Assembly: GCA_902633965.1 (NCBI GenBank)
Contig: CACPID010000001.1
Coordinates: 75,845-139,844 of the forward strand
Length of the DNA: 64,000 nt
Source of the DNA: an uncultured Pelagibacteraceae bacterium
GTDB taxonomy: Bacteria > Pseudomonadota > Alphaproteobacteria > Pelagibacterales > Pelagibacteraceae
Reading direction: 5' to 3'
Numbering within the stretch: the first letter of the stretch is position 1; each line of letters begins with the position of its first letter. The position numbers were made by a program, and so were the translations under genes. The notes below the pieces were generated by a model. The model saw only the letters and a list, made by a program, of their open reading frames with translations, did no database searches and was not told the origin of the DNA. Positions 47,749 to 57,002 of the stretch are shown here, in pieces.

Positions 47749-48881
47749 AAAAGATTTTTATATTAACTGGAGAACCTTCAGGAGATAAACTTGCTTCTAA
47801 AGTTATATCCAAACTTAAAAAAGATAATCCTAATATTGAATATTCTTGTGTTGGTGGAACACACCTAAATTTATTAGGAATAAAATCTATTTTTGATCTT
47901 AAAGAAATTACTTATATTGGTTTTACAAGTGTTTTATTAAACATTTTAAAGATTAGAAAAAAAATTAATTATACTGTAGAAGAAATTATAAAATTTGATC
48001 CAGATATTTTATTTAGTGTAGATAGTCCTGATTTTACTTTAAGAGTTGCTGAAAAGGTAAAAAGCATTAATCCAAATATTAAAACTATACATTATGTTGC
48101 CCCCCAGGTATGGGTGTGGAGAGAGGGAAGGGTAAAGAATTTTAAAAAGTTTTTAGATCATATTTTATTATTATTTAATTTTGAAAAAAAATATTTTGAT
48201 AAAGAAAATATTAAAAATACTTTTGTAGGACATCCATTGTTAGAAACTGCAGACAATGTAAAAACAGATTTATCAAATTTAATTGATAATAACAAAAAAA
48301 TTATATCTTTATTTGCTGGAAGTAGATCTTCGGAAACAGGTATCCTTTTACCAATATTGATAGATTTTATTAAGTTAATGAACAAAAAATCTAAAGAATA
48401 TAATTTTGTTTTTCATGCAACCGATCAAAATAAAAATTTAATAAAAGATGAGATAAAAAAAATAAATTACAACAATATCGACGTTATCTCTGATGAAAAG
48501 ATAAAATCGCATATACTATCAAAATCTATTTTTGCAGTAGCTAAATCTGGAACCGTTTCTCTTGAAATCTGTCAGGCAAAGGTACCATCAATAATTATAT
48601 ATAAAATGAATTTTTTAAATTATTTAATTGTTAAAATGTTAGTTAAGGTAAAGTATGCGAATATTATTAATATTATCAATGATGAAGAAGTTATTCCTGA
48701 ATTAATTCAAAACGAATGCAATCCAAAAGAAATTTTTAATTCTGTAGTTTACCTTTTAAAAAATCCAGAATTAATGAAAAAACAAATGAATATTTGTCAA
48801 AAAACTCTCAATGATATAAGAAATAACGGATTGTCATCCTCAAATACAGCAAATATTATAGCTGATTATATCAAAAATTAA
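47745..48881 (+). CDS. lpxB: Lipid-A-disaccharide synthase
   Basis: 378 aa GT-B glycosyltransferase (GT19). The N-terminus reads GEPSGDKLASKVI; middle motifs are HYVAPQVWVWREGR and VGHPLLE; later LFAGSRSSE and KSGTVSLEI, where many relatives have ASGTATLE. It joins lipid X to UDP-diacylglucosamine. The lipid A genes end here; the autotransporter gene starts five bases later. Confidence 0.96.
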   Translation: MKKIFILTGEPSGDKLASKVISKLKKDNPNIEYSCVGGTHLNLLGIKSIFDLKEITYIGFTSVLLNILKIRKKINYTVEEIIKFDPDILFSVDSPDFTLRVAEKVKSINPNIKTIHYVAPQVWVWREGRVKNFKKFLDHILLLFNFEKKYFDKENIKNTFVGHPLLETADNVKTDLSNLIDNNKKIISLFAGSRSSETGILLPILIDFIKLMNKKSKEYNFVFHATDQNKNLIKDEIKKINYNNIDVISDEKIKSHILSKSIFAVAKSGTVSLEICQAKVPSIIIYKMNFLNYLIVKMLVKVKYANIINIINDEEVIPELIQNECNPKEIFNSVVYLLKNPELMKKQMNICQKTLNDIRNNGLSSSNTANIIADYIKN

Positions 48882-48886
48882 TATTT

Positions 48887-51025
48887 ATGACTAAAATAAG
48901 AAAAATTCTTTATCTCATTTTATTTTTGATTTTTAGTCACAATAAAATTGCTAAAGCAGAGACACTAACATTTCCTACAAACCTAGTCGCTAATACAACA
49001 GATTTTGTTTTATTGTCTACATCTGGAACAACCCCATCGATTTCAGGTTATTCTGGAACACTTATATTTTCAGCTGTAGCATCTTCTGGAAATGTTAAAG
49101 TTACTACAACGTCAAATTTGTTACGAGCTAGTGGCTATTGTGGCTATACGAGTGATGCATCCTCTGAGCCAACAAATTGCTCGGGTAATTCCCTTACTGA
49201 AGTAGGTTTTAGAGGAACACAGGATGATATAAATGTTGCCATTGCCACATTATCCTTTAAAGGCGATGGATCAACTGGATCTCCGACGATAACAGTTTCT
49301 ATTACACCTGCAGGTACAAATTATTTTTCGGGTACTGGACATTATTATGAAATAGTAAGTTCGACTAAAACATGGCCTCAAGCAAAGGCTGCTGCTGAAG
49401 CATCAACCTTGTACGGTTTATCTGGTTATCTTGCTACAATTACCTCTCAAGCTGAAAATGATTTTTTAGAGAATAAAATAGGTGCTGATGCTTGGATTGG
49501 TGGATCAGATAGTTCTACTTACACATCAAATTCTCATCCTGTAACCGAGGGGACTTGGGAATGGGTGTCTGGTCCTGACAATGGAAATACTTTTTTTTGT
49601 CAAACTGCTGTTGGAGTAAAAGCAAATGATGCTCATGCAGATTGTGAATTAGCGTCTGGTTATGAGTACAATAGCTGGAGAAGACCTGAAGGACAGCCAT
49701 CTAAATTTGAACCGAATGATCATGATACTAGTGCCATTGGTCAAGAAGATTGTGCACATATGAGATCAGATGGAGATTGGAATGATTACCCATGTGACAG
49801 AGATAATGTAGATTTTTATATAGTAGAATACGGAGGTACTGATGGTGAAAGCGCTACTACAACCGGAGTTGTTAATTTAAGAATAGAGTCTATTGAGGCA
49901 TCAGACAGTACATATAATGTTTTTGATGATCAGGAATTAGTTGGTATCGTTGATGCTCAAAACGAGTCAGCCACAAGATTTGCAAGAAATAGTATGGACA
50001 GCGTCTTAGATAGGCTTCATGAATTTAGGTTAAGAAAAAATAATAAAGGTTTCAAAAATAATGAAATTTCGCTTCAAGTAAACTTAGATGAAATTAGTAA
50101 AAATTATCAAGATATAATTAATCACTACGCATCAAAAGGACTTGTATCACTTGCTAACTATGTACAAAATAAAAAAGGTGATAATGCAAAAGAGAATGAC
50201 TGGCAGTTTTGGATTAATGGTAAAATTTCAACAGGACGAACAGATTTAAAATTAAATAATTTAGCTAAAGAGAATGAGATGGATTCCGTTACTATTGGTT
50301 TTGATAAATTAAAAAATAATACTTTGTTTGGTATAGCCCTCAACATCGCTGATGATAAAACCGACATAGGTAATCATGGTTCTAATTTGACAATGCGCGG
50401 TGAAAATTTAATTGTTTATTCAGCTTGGAACTCTAAATCCCTATATCTTGATAGTATACTTGGTTATGGGGCATTAAAAAGTTTAACTGAGAGAGTTGTA
50501 GATAGATCAAATACATCTAATTTAGTCATAGGTGATAGAAAATCTGAGCAATTTTATGGAACAACATATTTAAATTATATTAAAAATGTTGATAAATTTG
50601 ATTTACAATTCTTTTCAGGATTAGACTATATTTATACAGATTTTAATGGATACTCGGAATCTGGAAACAATCAAAAACTTAAATTTAAACCTCACACTTT
50701 GACAAATTACACATCCTCAATTGGATCAACATTATTCTATAGAAGAGAAAATGAAATTAATAAACATGTATCATTTTTAAAATTTGAGTATAAAAAAGAT
50801 CACTCTGAAAAAGCCTCAATACAAGCAAATTTAATAAGCGATTCAACAGAAAAACTTTACACTTATAATTATGTCGTTCCTTACAGTTATTTCATGAAAA
50901 TTGAAACAGGATACAATTATAATACAGATAGAGGATTAAACGTTTACACTAAGCTTGGAAGAATTCAAAAAAGTAATGATGACTTTGAAAATATAATTAC
51001 AATAGAATTTTCACAATCATTCTAG
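48887..51025 (+). CDS. Autotransporter with a C-type lectin-like domain
   Basis: 712 aa. Residues 1-25 are a signal peptide ending AKA. Residues 26-145 look like a cadherin-like beta-sandwich (GFRGTQDDINVAIATLSF is a phrase common in marine surface proteins). Residues 150-317 form a C-type lectin-like domain: WIGG 203-206, calcium/sugar motifs EPN 275-277 and WND 298-300, and disulfide candidates C289/C303. A helical linker leads to a beta-barrel from about 438 to the terminal phenylalanine, about 275 residues, the size of a type V translocator. EPN is the mannose-type sequence in animal lectins. It is probably a surface-displayed glycan-binding protein. The end overlaps gltX, on the other strand, by four bases. 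Confidence 0.8.
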   Translation: MTKIRKILYLILFLIFSHNKIAKAETLTFPTNLVANTTDFVLLSTSGTTPSISGYSGTLIFSAVASSGNVKVTTTSNLLRASGYCGYTSDASSEPTNCSGNSLTEVGFRGTQDDINVAIATLSFKGDGSTGSPTITVSITPAGTNYFSGTGHYYEIVSSTKTWPQAKAAAEASTLYGLSGYLATITSQAENDFLENKIGADAWIGGSDSSTYTSNSHPVTEGTWEWVSGPDNGNTFFCQTAVGVKANDAHADCELASGYEYNSWRRPEGQPSKFEPNDHDTSAIGQEDCAHMRSDGDWNDYPCDRDNVDFYIVEYGGTDGESATTTGVVNLRIESIEASDSTYNVFDDQELVGIVDAQNESATRFARNSMDSVLDRLHEFRLRKNNKGFKNNEISLQVNLDEISKNYQDIINHYASKGLVSLANYVQNKKGDNAKENDWQFWINGKISTGRTDLKLNNLAKENEMDSVTIGFDKLKNNTLFGIALNIADDKTDIGNHGSNLTMRGENLIVYSAWNSKSLYLDSILGYGALKSLTERVVDRSNTSNLVIGDRKSEQFYGTTYLNYIKNVDKFDLQFFSGLDYIYTDFNGYSESGNNQKLKFKPHTLTNYTSSIGSTLFYRRENEINKHVSFLKFEYKKDHSEKASIQANLISDSTEKLYTYNYVVPYSYFMKIETGYNYNTDRGLNVYTKLGRIQKSNDDFENIITIEFSQSF

Positions 51026-52413
51026 ATATTCTTTAGTCTTTCGACAACCTGAACTTTTCCTAAAGATGTTAAAATATCATAAATACCAGGTCCAAATCTC
51101 GATCCTGTTAAAACTATTCTTAAAGGCTGACCAACGCCTTTAAAATTTGTATCAAATTTAGATATTAAAGATTTAACTATGGGTTCTAGTTCACTTCTAT
51201 CGAAATTATTTAAATTTAGGATTTTTTCGATAAATTCTTTAATAATTTTTTTAGACTTTTCGTCAATTAACTTCAAATCATCTTGATTAATTTTGACTGT
51301 ATCGTTTAATAAATATTGTGAATTTTTAAAAATATCTTCTAATGTTTTGGCCTTATTTTTAAGAAATCCCAGTGACTGTTTTAATTGATTAGTCTTATCC
51401 TCAGATATTTTATACTTATATGTTTGAGCATATTTTTGAAATTTACTAAACAAATCATTTTCATCTATATTTTTAATATAATGTTCGTTAATAGAAAGAA
51501 TTCTATTAAAATCTAGTTTGGAGGGTGACTTGCCAATTCCTTCAAAATTAAAATATTTTATACTTTCCTCTTTTGAAAATATTTCTTTATCTTTATACGA
51601 CCAACCTAATCTTAGAAGATAATTTCTTAATGCTTCTGGCAATATTCCAATTTTAGAGTAATCATCTAAAGTTGAAGCTTTGTCTCTTTTTGACAATTTT
51701 TTTCCCTCTGATGTATGTATTAAAGGTATATGAGCAAAAGTGGGCACTTCCCAATTCATAGCTTGATAAATTTGCATTTGTTTGAAGGTGTTAATTTTAT
51801 GATCATCACCCCTTATAATATGTGTTATATTCATATCATGATCATCAACTGATGCAGATAAGTTATAAGTTGGCGATCCATCATTTCTAAGGATTATAAA
51901 ATCTTCAATTGTGTTATTTTGGATTTCTACGTCACCTTGAACTAAGTCCTTTAATATAGATGTTCCCTCAATTTTACTTTTGAAGCGAATAGTAGGTTTA
52001 ACATCTTTAGGAGCATCTGACTCATTTTTATCTCTCCATTTCCTATCATAAATATATGGAATTTTTTTTTGCTTAGCTCTTTTTTTTTGTTCCTCTATTT
52101 CTTCATTTGAACAATAACACTTATAAGCAAGACCTTTATCAAGCAATTGTTTTGCGACTTTAATATGATTTTGTATTTTTGTTGATTGAATATATTCATC
52201 TCCATCATTTTCAATACCAATCCATATAAGTGATTTGACTATTTGATCTTTGTATTCATCTTTAGATCTCTCTTTATCAGTATCTTCTATCCTTAAATAA
52301 AAAGATCCATTTTGATTTTTGGAAAATAACCAATTAAACAACGCAGTTCTAACTCCACCAATATGCAAAGGTCCAGTAGGAGACGGAGCAAATCTAGTTG
52401 CTACTTTTTTCAT
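51022..52413 (-). CDS. gltX: Glutamate--tRNA ligase
   Basis: 463 aa class I synthetase. The HIGH motif is PTGPLHIGGVRTALFNW at 12-28, and the KMSKS loop reads EGKKLSKRDKAS. Alphaproteobacteria often have two GluRS-like genes, one acting on tRNA-Gln before amidation; which one this is cannot be decided here. It is the last gene of the minus-strand set, converging on the autotransporter with a four-base overlap and no visible terminator between them. It starts 22 bases after lexA. Confidence 0.96.
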   Translation of the reverse strand: MKKVATRFAPSPTGPLHIGGVRTALFNWLFSKNQNGSFYLRIEDTDKERSKDEYKDQIVKSLIWIGIENDGDEYIQSTKIQNHIKVAKQLLDKGLAYKCYCSNEEIEEQKKRAKQKKIPYIYDRKWRDKNESDAPKDVKPTIRFKSKIEGTSILKDLVQGDVEIQNNTIEDFIILRNDGSPTYNLSASVDDHDMNITHIIRGDDHKINTFKQMQIYQAMNWEVPTFAHIPLIHTSEGKKLSKRDKASTLDDYSKIGILPEALRNYLLRLGWSYKDKEIFSKEESIKYFNFEGIGKSPSKLDFNRILSINEHYIKNIDENDLFSKFQKYAQTYKYKISEDKTNQLKQSLGFLKNKAKTLEDIFKNSQYLLNDTVKINQDDLKLIDEKSKKIIKEFIEKILNLNNFDRSELEPIVKSLISKFDTNFKGVGQPLRIVLTGSRFGPGIYDILTSLGKVQVVERLKNI

Positions 52414-52435
52414 TATAATTGTTTATTATATTTAA

Positions 52436-53110
52436 TTAGAAACTTCTATATAAAGATACTAGAACGCCTTGAACTTTTACTCTATCTGGCCCAAAAATTT
52501 TTGTCTCATAGTTTTTATTAGCACTTTCTAATGCTACAGTTTTGCCTTTTTTTCGAATTCTTTTTAACATTGCTTCATGATCATCAATAAGAGCAACAAC
52601 TATCTTTCCATTATCTGCTGTATCAGTTTTCTTAATAACGACCGTATCTCCATCATTAATACCGGCTTCAATCATAGAGTCACCTTGAACTTTTAATCCA
52701 AAATATTCACCTTTTTTTTCAATATTTTCAGGAAGTGGAATTCTAGAAACCTCATTTTGTATTGCTTCTACAGGAGTTCCAGCAGCAATTTTTCCTAATA
52801 CTGGTATTTCTGCTCCACCAACTTCCTGCTCATTATCTAAACCACCTTTAATAATACTCGGCGAGAAGCTGTTATAAATATCGTTAGCAGAAGCCGTTTC
52901 TGGTAATTTTATTACTTCGAGTGCTCTTGCTTTATGAGCCAATCTTTTGATAAACCCTCTTTCCTCTAAAGCACTAATTAGTCTATGTATTCCAGATTTG
53001 GATTTTAGATTTAGTGAAGCTTTCATTTCTTCATAAGAAGGAGATACACCAGAGCTTCTCAACTTCTTGTTGATAAATAAAAGCAGGTTTTTTTGTTTTT
53101 TTGTAAGCAT
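52436..53110 (-). CDS. lexA: LexA repressor
   Basis: 224 aa SOS repressor. Winged-helix DNA-binding domain at 1-65 ([20 protein letters not shown]). Self-cleavage site A110-G111 in [10 protein letters not shown]; catalytic S145 in [10 protein letters not shown] and K183 in AMLKRI. RecA-stimulated autocleavage induces the DNA damage response. Its own promoter region has a textbook alphaproteobacterial LexA box, indicating autoregulation. It follows trpC directly, without the moaC and moeA genes that often separate them in relatives. Confidence 0.96.
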   Translation of the reverse strand: MLTKKQKNLLLFINKKLRSSGVSPSYEEMKASLNLKSKSGIHRLISALEERGFIKRLAHKARALEVIKLPETASANDIYNSFSPSIIKGGLDNEQEVGGAEIPVLGKIAAGTPVEAIQNEVSRIPLPENIEKKGEYFGLKVQGDSMIEAGINDGDTVVIKKTDTADNGKIVVALIDDHEAMLKRIRKKGKTVALESANKNYETKIFGPDRVKVQGVLVSLYRSF

Positions 53111-53134
53111 AAGAACAAATATCGTACAGAATCT

Positions 53135-53149
53135 GTTCTACAAAAGTTC
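53135..53149. promoter_or_regulatory. LexA box (SOS operator) of lexA
   Basis: GTTC (53135-53138), seven bases, GTTC (53146-53149): an exact match to the GTTC-N7-GTTC direct repeat known for alphaproteobacterial LexA. It lies 25-39 bases upstream of the lexA start codon, in the 88-base gap after trpC. This indicates that lexA, and probably gltX downstream, has its own SOS-controlled promoter within the trp transcription unit. Confidence 0.85.
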
Positions 53150-53198
53150 TCTATAATTAACAATAGTAAAAAAAGTAATAAAAATGGGGATTAATTAA

Positions 53199-53990
53199 CT
53201 AAAGAACTGAAAAAATAGAATTATTATTCAAATTTTTTAAAAGTGATTCACCGATTAAAAAAGTTTTAATAGAGGTCTCTTTTGATAAATCTAAAAGCTC
53301 ATCTTTTGTTTTAATTCCACTTTCAGAAATTAATGGACCTGGGTGATCTCTCAGAACATTATGAATATCAAAAGTTATATTTATATCAGTTTTTAGAGTT
53401 TTTAAATTTCTATTATTGATTCCTATTAAAGCATTTTTAAATTTTGTAGCCTCTTTAGCTTCTTCGACAGTATGGACCTCAACTATAACTGACATATTTA
53501 ATTTAGATGCTTCTTCATACAATTCATTTGCAAGGTTTTCACTTACTCCAGCTAGTATAATCAATATTGCATCTGCACCAAAACTTTTTGCTAATGGAAC
53601 CTGAAATTTATCTACAAAAAAATCCTTACAAAGAATTGGTAAGTTTACTTTTTCTTTGATTTTTTTTATGTGAGTCAGGTTTCCTAAAAAAAAATCCTCT
53701 TCAGTTAAAACTGATAAACAGGTAGCTTTATTTTCATTATATATATTGGCTATTTTTACAGGATCATAGTCTTTTATAAGTATACCAGCTGAGGGGCTGG
53801 CTTTTTTGATTTCAGCAATAATAGAAATTTTATTGTTTTTAATATTATTTACAATTTTTTCTTTAAAATTAATAAAAGTTTTATTTGAAGATATTAATTC
53901 CTTTAACGATTCTAAAGAAAAAGTTTCTTTTAAACTTTCTATTTTTTCTTTTTTCTTTTTAATTATTTTTTCAAGAACATTATCAGGCAT
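53199..53990 (-). CDS. trpC: Indole-3-glycerol phosphate synthase
   Basis: 263 aa TIM-barrel enzyme of tryptophan synthesis. Conserved: IAEIKKASPSAG (catalytic lysine region), LSVLTEEDFFLGN, LPILCKDFFVDKFQV, and the late INNRNLKTLKTD and SESGIK. It is not fused to trpF. It overlaps trpD by eight bases, and the 88 bases between it and lexA contain the LexA box. Confidence 0.96.
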   Translation of the reverse strand: MPDNVLEKIIKKKKEKIESLKETFSLESLKELISSNKTFINFKEKIVNNIKNNKISIIAEIKKASPSAGILIKDYDPVKIANIYNENKATCLSVLTEEDFFLGNLTHIKKIKEKVNLPILCKDFFVDKFQVPLAKSFGADAILIILAGVSENLANELYEEASKLNMSVIVEVHTVEEAKEATKFKNALIGINNRNLKTLKTDINITFDIHNVLRDHPGPLISESGIKTKDELLDLSKETSIKTFLIGESLLKNLNNNSIFSVL

Positions 53991-54975
53991 TTTGAATTTT
54001 TTCTAAATGTTTAATTACTTTTTTGGATAGAATATGTTCTCTTGAGGCATTATATGCATGAGCAAAATTTTTATGTGTTTCATTTACAATCAAACCTGCA
54101 GCAGCATTTAAACACACAGCTTTAGAAAAATCATTGTCCTCTCCTTTAAATATATTAATCATTTTATCTGCATTAAATTTAGCATCATTACCCACAAGAT
54201 TTTCAAACTTTTCTGCATTTATATTTAGTTCTTTTGGATCAATAATAATTTCAGAAATTTTACTGTTTTTAAGCTGAATTACATTTGTTTTAGCATATGG
54301 TGAAATTTCATCTAAACCATCCTCGCTGTTAACAATCCATGCAAATTTAATGTCTAAATTATTTAAAGCATTTGCAAATATCTTTAAGAGTTTTTTATCA
54401 AAAACTCCAACAACTTGCCTTTTCACTAGAGCAGGACTACTTAAAGGCCCAATCATATTAAATATAGTTCTTTTTCCAATTTTTTTTCTGATTGGACCAA
54501 CAAACCTCATTGCACTATGATAATTAGGCGCAAACATAAAACCGAAATTATTTTTTTTTATTTGATCTTCAATATCATTTGGCTCTAAATTTATTTTGAT
54601 ATTCAAAGCCTCTAACACATCACCAGATCCACATTTTGATGACACAGCTTTATTCCCGTGTTTTGCAACCTTTACTCCCATACTTGCTAGTAACAAAGCA
54701 GAGGCAGTGGATATATTCAGCGTATTCATACCATCTCCACCAGTTCCACATGTATCAACACAACCTTCCATAGTTACCCTTTTGGACTTATTTCTAAGCA
54801 CAAAAACTCCACCAGCTATTTCATCTGCAGACTCACCTTTCTCAGATAATGATGTTAAAAAATCATATATTTCCTCATCATTTGCTTTTCCTTCCATTAA
54901 TATCTCAAAAGCAGCTTTACTTTCATCAAAGGTCAGACTTTGTTTCTTTTTAATTTTATCGATATAATTTTTCAC
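53983..54975 (-). CDS. trpD: Anthranilate phosphoribosyltransferase
   Basis: 330 aa. The PRPP-binding glycine-rich CGTGGDGMNTLNIST is at 76-90; KHGNKAVSSKCGSGDVLEAL and the magnesium-site DGLDEIS follow. It transfers the phosphoribosyl group to anthranilate. It shares one base with trpG upstream and eight with trpC downstream. Confidence 0.97.
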   Translation of the reverse strand: MKNYIDKIKKKQSLTFDESKAAFEILMEGKANDEEIYDFLTSLSEKGESADEIAGGVFVLRNKSKRVTMEGCVDTCGTGGDGMNTLNISTASALLLASMGVKVAKHGNKAVSSKCGSGDVLEALNIKINLEPNDIEDQIKKNNFGFMFAPNYHSAMRFVGPIRKKIGKRTIFNMIGPLSSPALVKRQVVGVFDKKLLKIFANALNNLDIKFAWIVNSEDGLDEISPYAKTNVIQLKNSKISEIIIDPKELNINAEKFENLVGNDAKFNADKMINIFKGEDNDFSKAVCLNAAAGLIVNETHKNFAHAYNASREHILSKKVIKHLEKIQNA

Positions 54976-55547
54976 TATTTTTTATATTTTATAAAGTTTT
55001 TTAAAATTTTTAATCCTAATTTAGTTTTAATACTTTCAGGGTGAAATTGCACTCCATGAACGTTATATTTTTTATGCTGAATTCCCATAATTAATCCATC
55101 CGTAGTCTGAGCAGTAATTTCAAGGTCTTTTGAAAGGGTTTTTTTATCAATTATTAAACTATGATATCTTGTTGCCTCAAAATTTTTTGGTAGGTTTTTT
55201 AATATTCCTGTTTTTTTTGAAATAATTTTACTTGTTTTACCATGCATTAATTTTTTTGCTTGAACTACTTTTGAACCGAACACTTGTCCAATTATTTGAT
55301 GACCTAAACAAACGCCTAAAATAGGAACTTTTTCATGAAGTGATTTAACGATATTTAAACAATTTCCAGATTGATTGGGGTTTCCTGGTCCAGGTGATAT
55401 TACAATTTTGTTGTATTTTTTATTTAAAATTTGCTTTGAGGTAATCTTATCATTTCTAACTACATCAACGTTTATTTTAAAAGATGATAAATAATGGAAC
55501 AAATTAAAAGTAAAACTATCGTAATTATCTATTAATACAATTTTCAT
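54975..55547 (-). CDS. trpG: Anthranilate synthase glutamine amidotransferase component
   Basis: 190 aa class I amidotransferase with the triad C80 (GVCLGHQ), H169 and E171 (VQFHPES). The N-terminal IDNYDSFTFNL is typical of TrpG/PabA. The same subunit could serve para-aminobenzoate synthesis if no separate pabA exists. It is a separate polypeptide, whereas some rhizobia have a TrpE-TrpG fusion. Confidence 0.96.
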   Translation of the reverse strand: MKIVLIDNYDSFTFNLFHYLSSFKINVDVVRNDKITSKQILNKKYNKIVISPGPGNPNQSGNCLNIVKSLHEKVPILGVCLGHQIIGQVFGSKVVQAKKLMHGKTSKIISKKTGILKNLPKNFEATRYHSLIIDKKTLSKDLEITAQTTDGLIMGIQHKKYNVHGVQFHPESIKTKLGLKILKNFIKYKK

Positions 55548-56998
55548 TATCTTAAAGCATTAATTAAAGCTTTAGCTTTATTTACAGTTTCCTCATATTC
55601 TTTTAAAGGCACACTATCTGCTACTATCCCAGCGCCAGCTTGAACGTAAAATTTTTTATTTTTTACCATTGCAGTTCTTAGTGCTATACAAGTATCAAAT
55701 TCTCCATTAGCAGAAAAATAACCTATACCTCCAGCATAAACTTTTCGTTTTGTTTTTTCTAGCTGATCAATAATTTCCATGGCTCTTATTTTTGGCGCAC
55801 CCGAAACAGTTCCAGCAGGAAATCCAGCCAGTAATGATTTAAACTTAGAATATTTGTTATTATATACACCCGTTACATTAGAAACTATATGCATAACATG
55901 TGAATATCTCTCAATAGTAAAGCTCTCTGTGACCTTTACAGTGTTAATTTTTGAAACTTTACCCGCATCATTTCTTCCTAAATCTAATAACATTAAATGT
56001 TCCGAAAGTTCCTTTTTATCATTTAGTAAATCTTTTTCATAAAATTTATCCTGAGTATAATTTTTTCCTCTTGGTCTGGTTCCAGCTATGGGCCTTACAG
56101 TTATTTTATTGTCTCTTAGTCTGACTAGAATTTCAGGGCTCGCACCGATAATTTGAAAGTCAGGAAAATTAAAAAAAAACATGAAAGGCGAAGGGTTTGT
56201 TACCCTTAATTTTTTATATATATCTAAGGGATCTTTTGATAATTTAGCTTCAAATCTTTGACTTAAAACAACCTGAAAAATATCACCTATTTTTATAAAG
56301 TTTTTAGCTTTATTCACCATATTTAGAAAACTACTTTTTGAAGTATTCGATTTTATATTTATTCTTGAGCTACTTTTTTTAATATTATTTTTCTTTTTAA
56401 TATTAAAATTATTATTATATAGACTATTTAGTTCATTTTGAACTTGAGTATATTTTTTTGAAAAATTTGTTATTTTTTCGTCATTAAAAACATTAATAAT
56501 ATAAAATATTTTTTTTTTTAAGTTATCATAAATAATCAAAGTTCTAGGTCTTAAGAGTCTAACATCTGGCAATTTTAAATCGTCTTTACAAGTATTAGGT
56601 ATTTTTTCAATATATCTAATTGAGTCATAAGAAAAATATCCTGAAATTAAAGATGATATTGGTGGTAAAATTGAGGGAGTTTTAAATTTAAAATCTTCTA
56701 TTATTTTCTCTATTAGTTTTTCAGGATTTCCTTTAATTTTAATTTTTTTTTTATTCTGTATCAAATAACCATAATTATTATTGAATTCCCAAATTTTATC
56801 AGGGTTCCTACCAAATATTGTATATCTGCCTTTTATTTTTCCCTTTTCAACTGACTCAAATATAAAACTATTTTTTTCTACTAAAAAATCATCAATTAAT
56901 TTAATAATCTCATGATCATTTTTAACCTTTTTAATTTTATATAATACTTGATTTTTTTTAGCACTATAGTCTCGCTTAAATTTTGAATAACTTATCAT
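55547..56998 (-). CDS. trpE: Anthranilate synthase component I
   Basis: 483 aa chorismate-utilising enzyme. The C-terminal catalytic half has FQVVLSQRFEA, GASPEILVRL, RPIAGTRPRG and GAPKIRAMEIID. The N-terminal part is divergent and Lys/Asn-rich; a tryptophan feedback site of the LLES type appears as FIFESVEKGKIKGRYTIFG, in which the ESVE motif matches. It begins four bases after ppiD, so no trp leader or attenuator is present. Confidence 0.96.
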   Translation of the reverse strand: MISYSKFKRDYSAKKNQVLYKIKKVKNDHEIIKLIDDFLVEKNSFIFESVEKGKIKGRYTIFGRNPDKIWEFNNNYGYLIQNKKKIKIKGNPEKLIEKIIEDFKFKTPSILPPISSLISGYFSYDSIRYIEKIPNTCKDDLKLPDVRLLRPRTLIIYDNLKKKIFYIINVFNDEKITNFSKKYTQVQNELNSLYNNNFNIKKKNNIKKSSSRINIKSNTSKSSFLNMVNKAKNFIKIGDIFQVVLSQRFEAKLSKDPLDIYKKLRVTNPSPFMFFFNFPDFQIIGASPEILVRLRDNKITVRPIAGTRPRGKNYTQDKFYEKDLLNDKKELSEHLMLLDLGRNDAGKVSKINTVKVTESFTIERYSHVMHIVSNVTGVYNNKYSKFKSLLAGFPAGTVSGAPKIRAMEIIDQLEKTKRKVYAGGIGYFSANGEFDTCIALRTAMVKNKKFYVQAGAGIVADSVPLKEYEETVNKAKALINALR

Positions 56999-57002
56999 TA
57001 TT

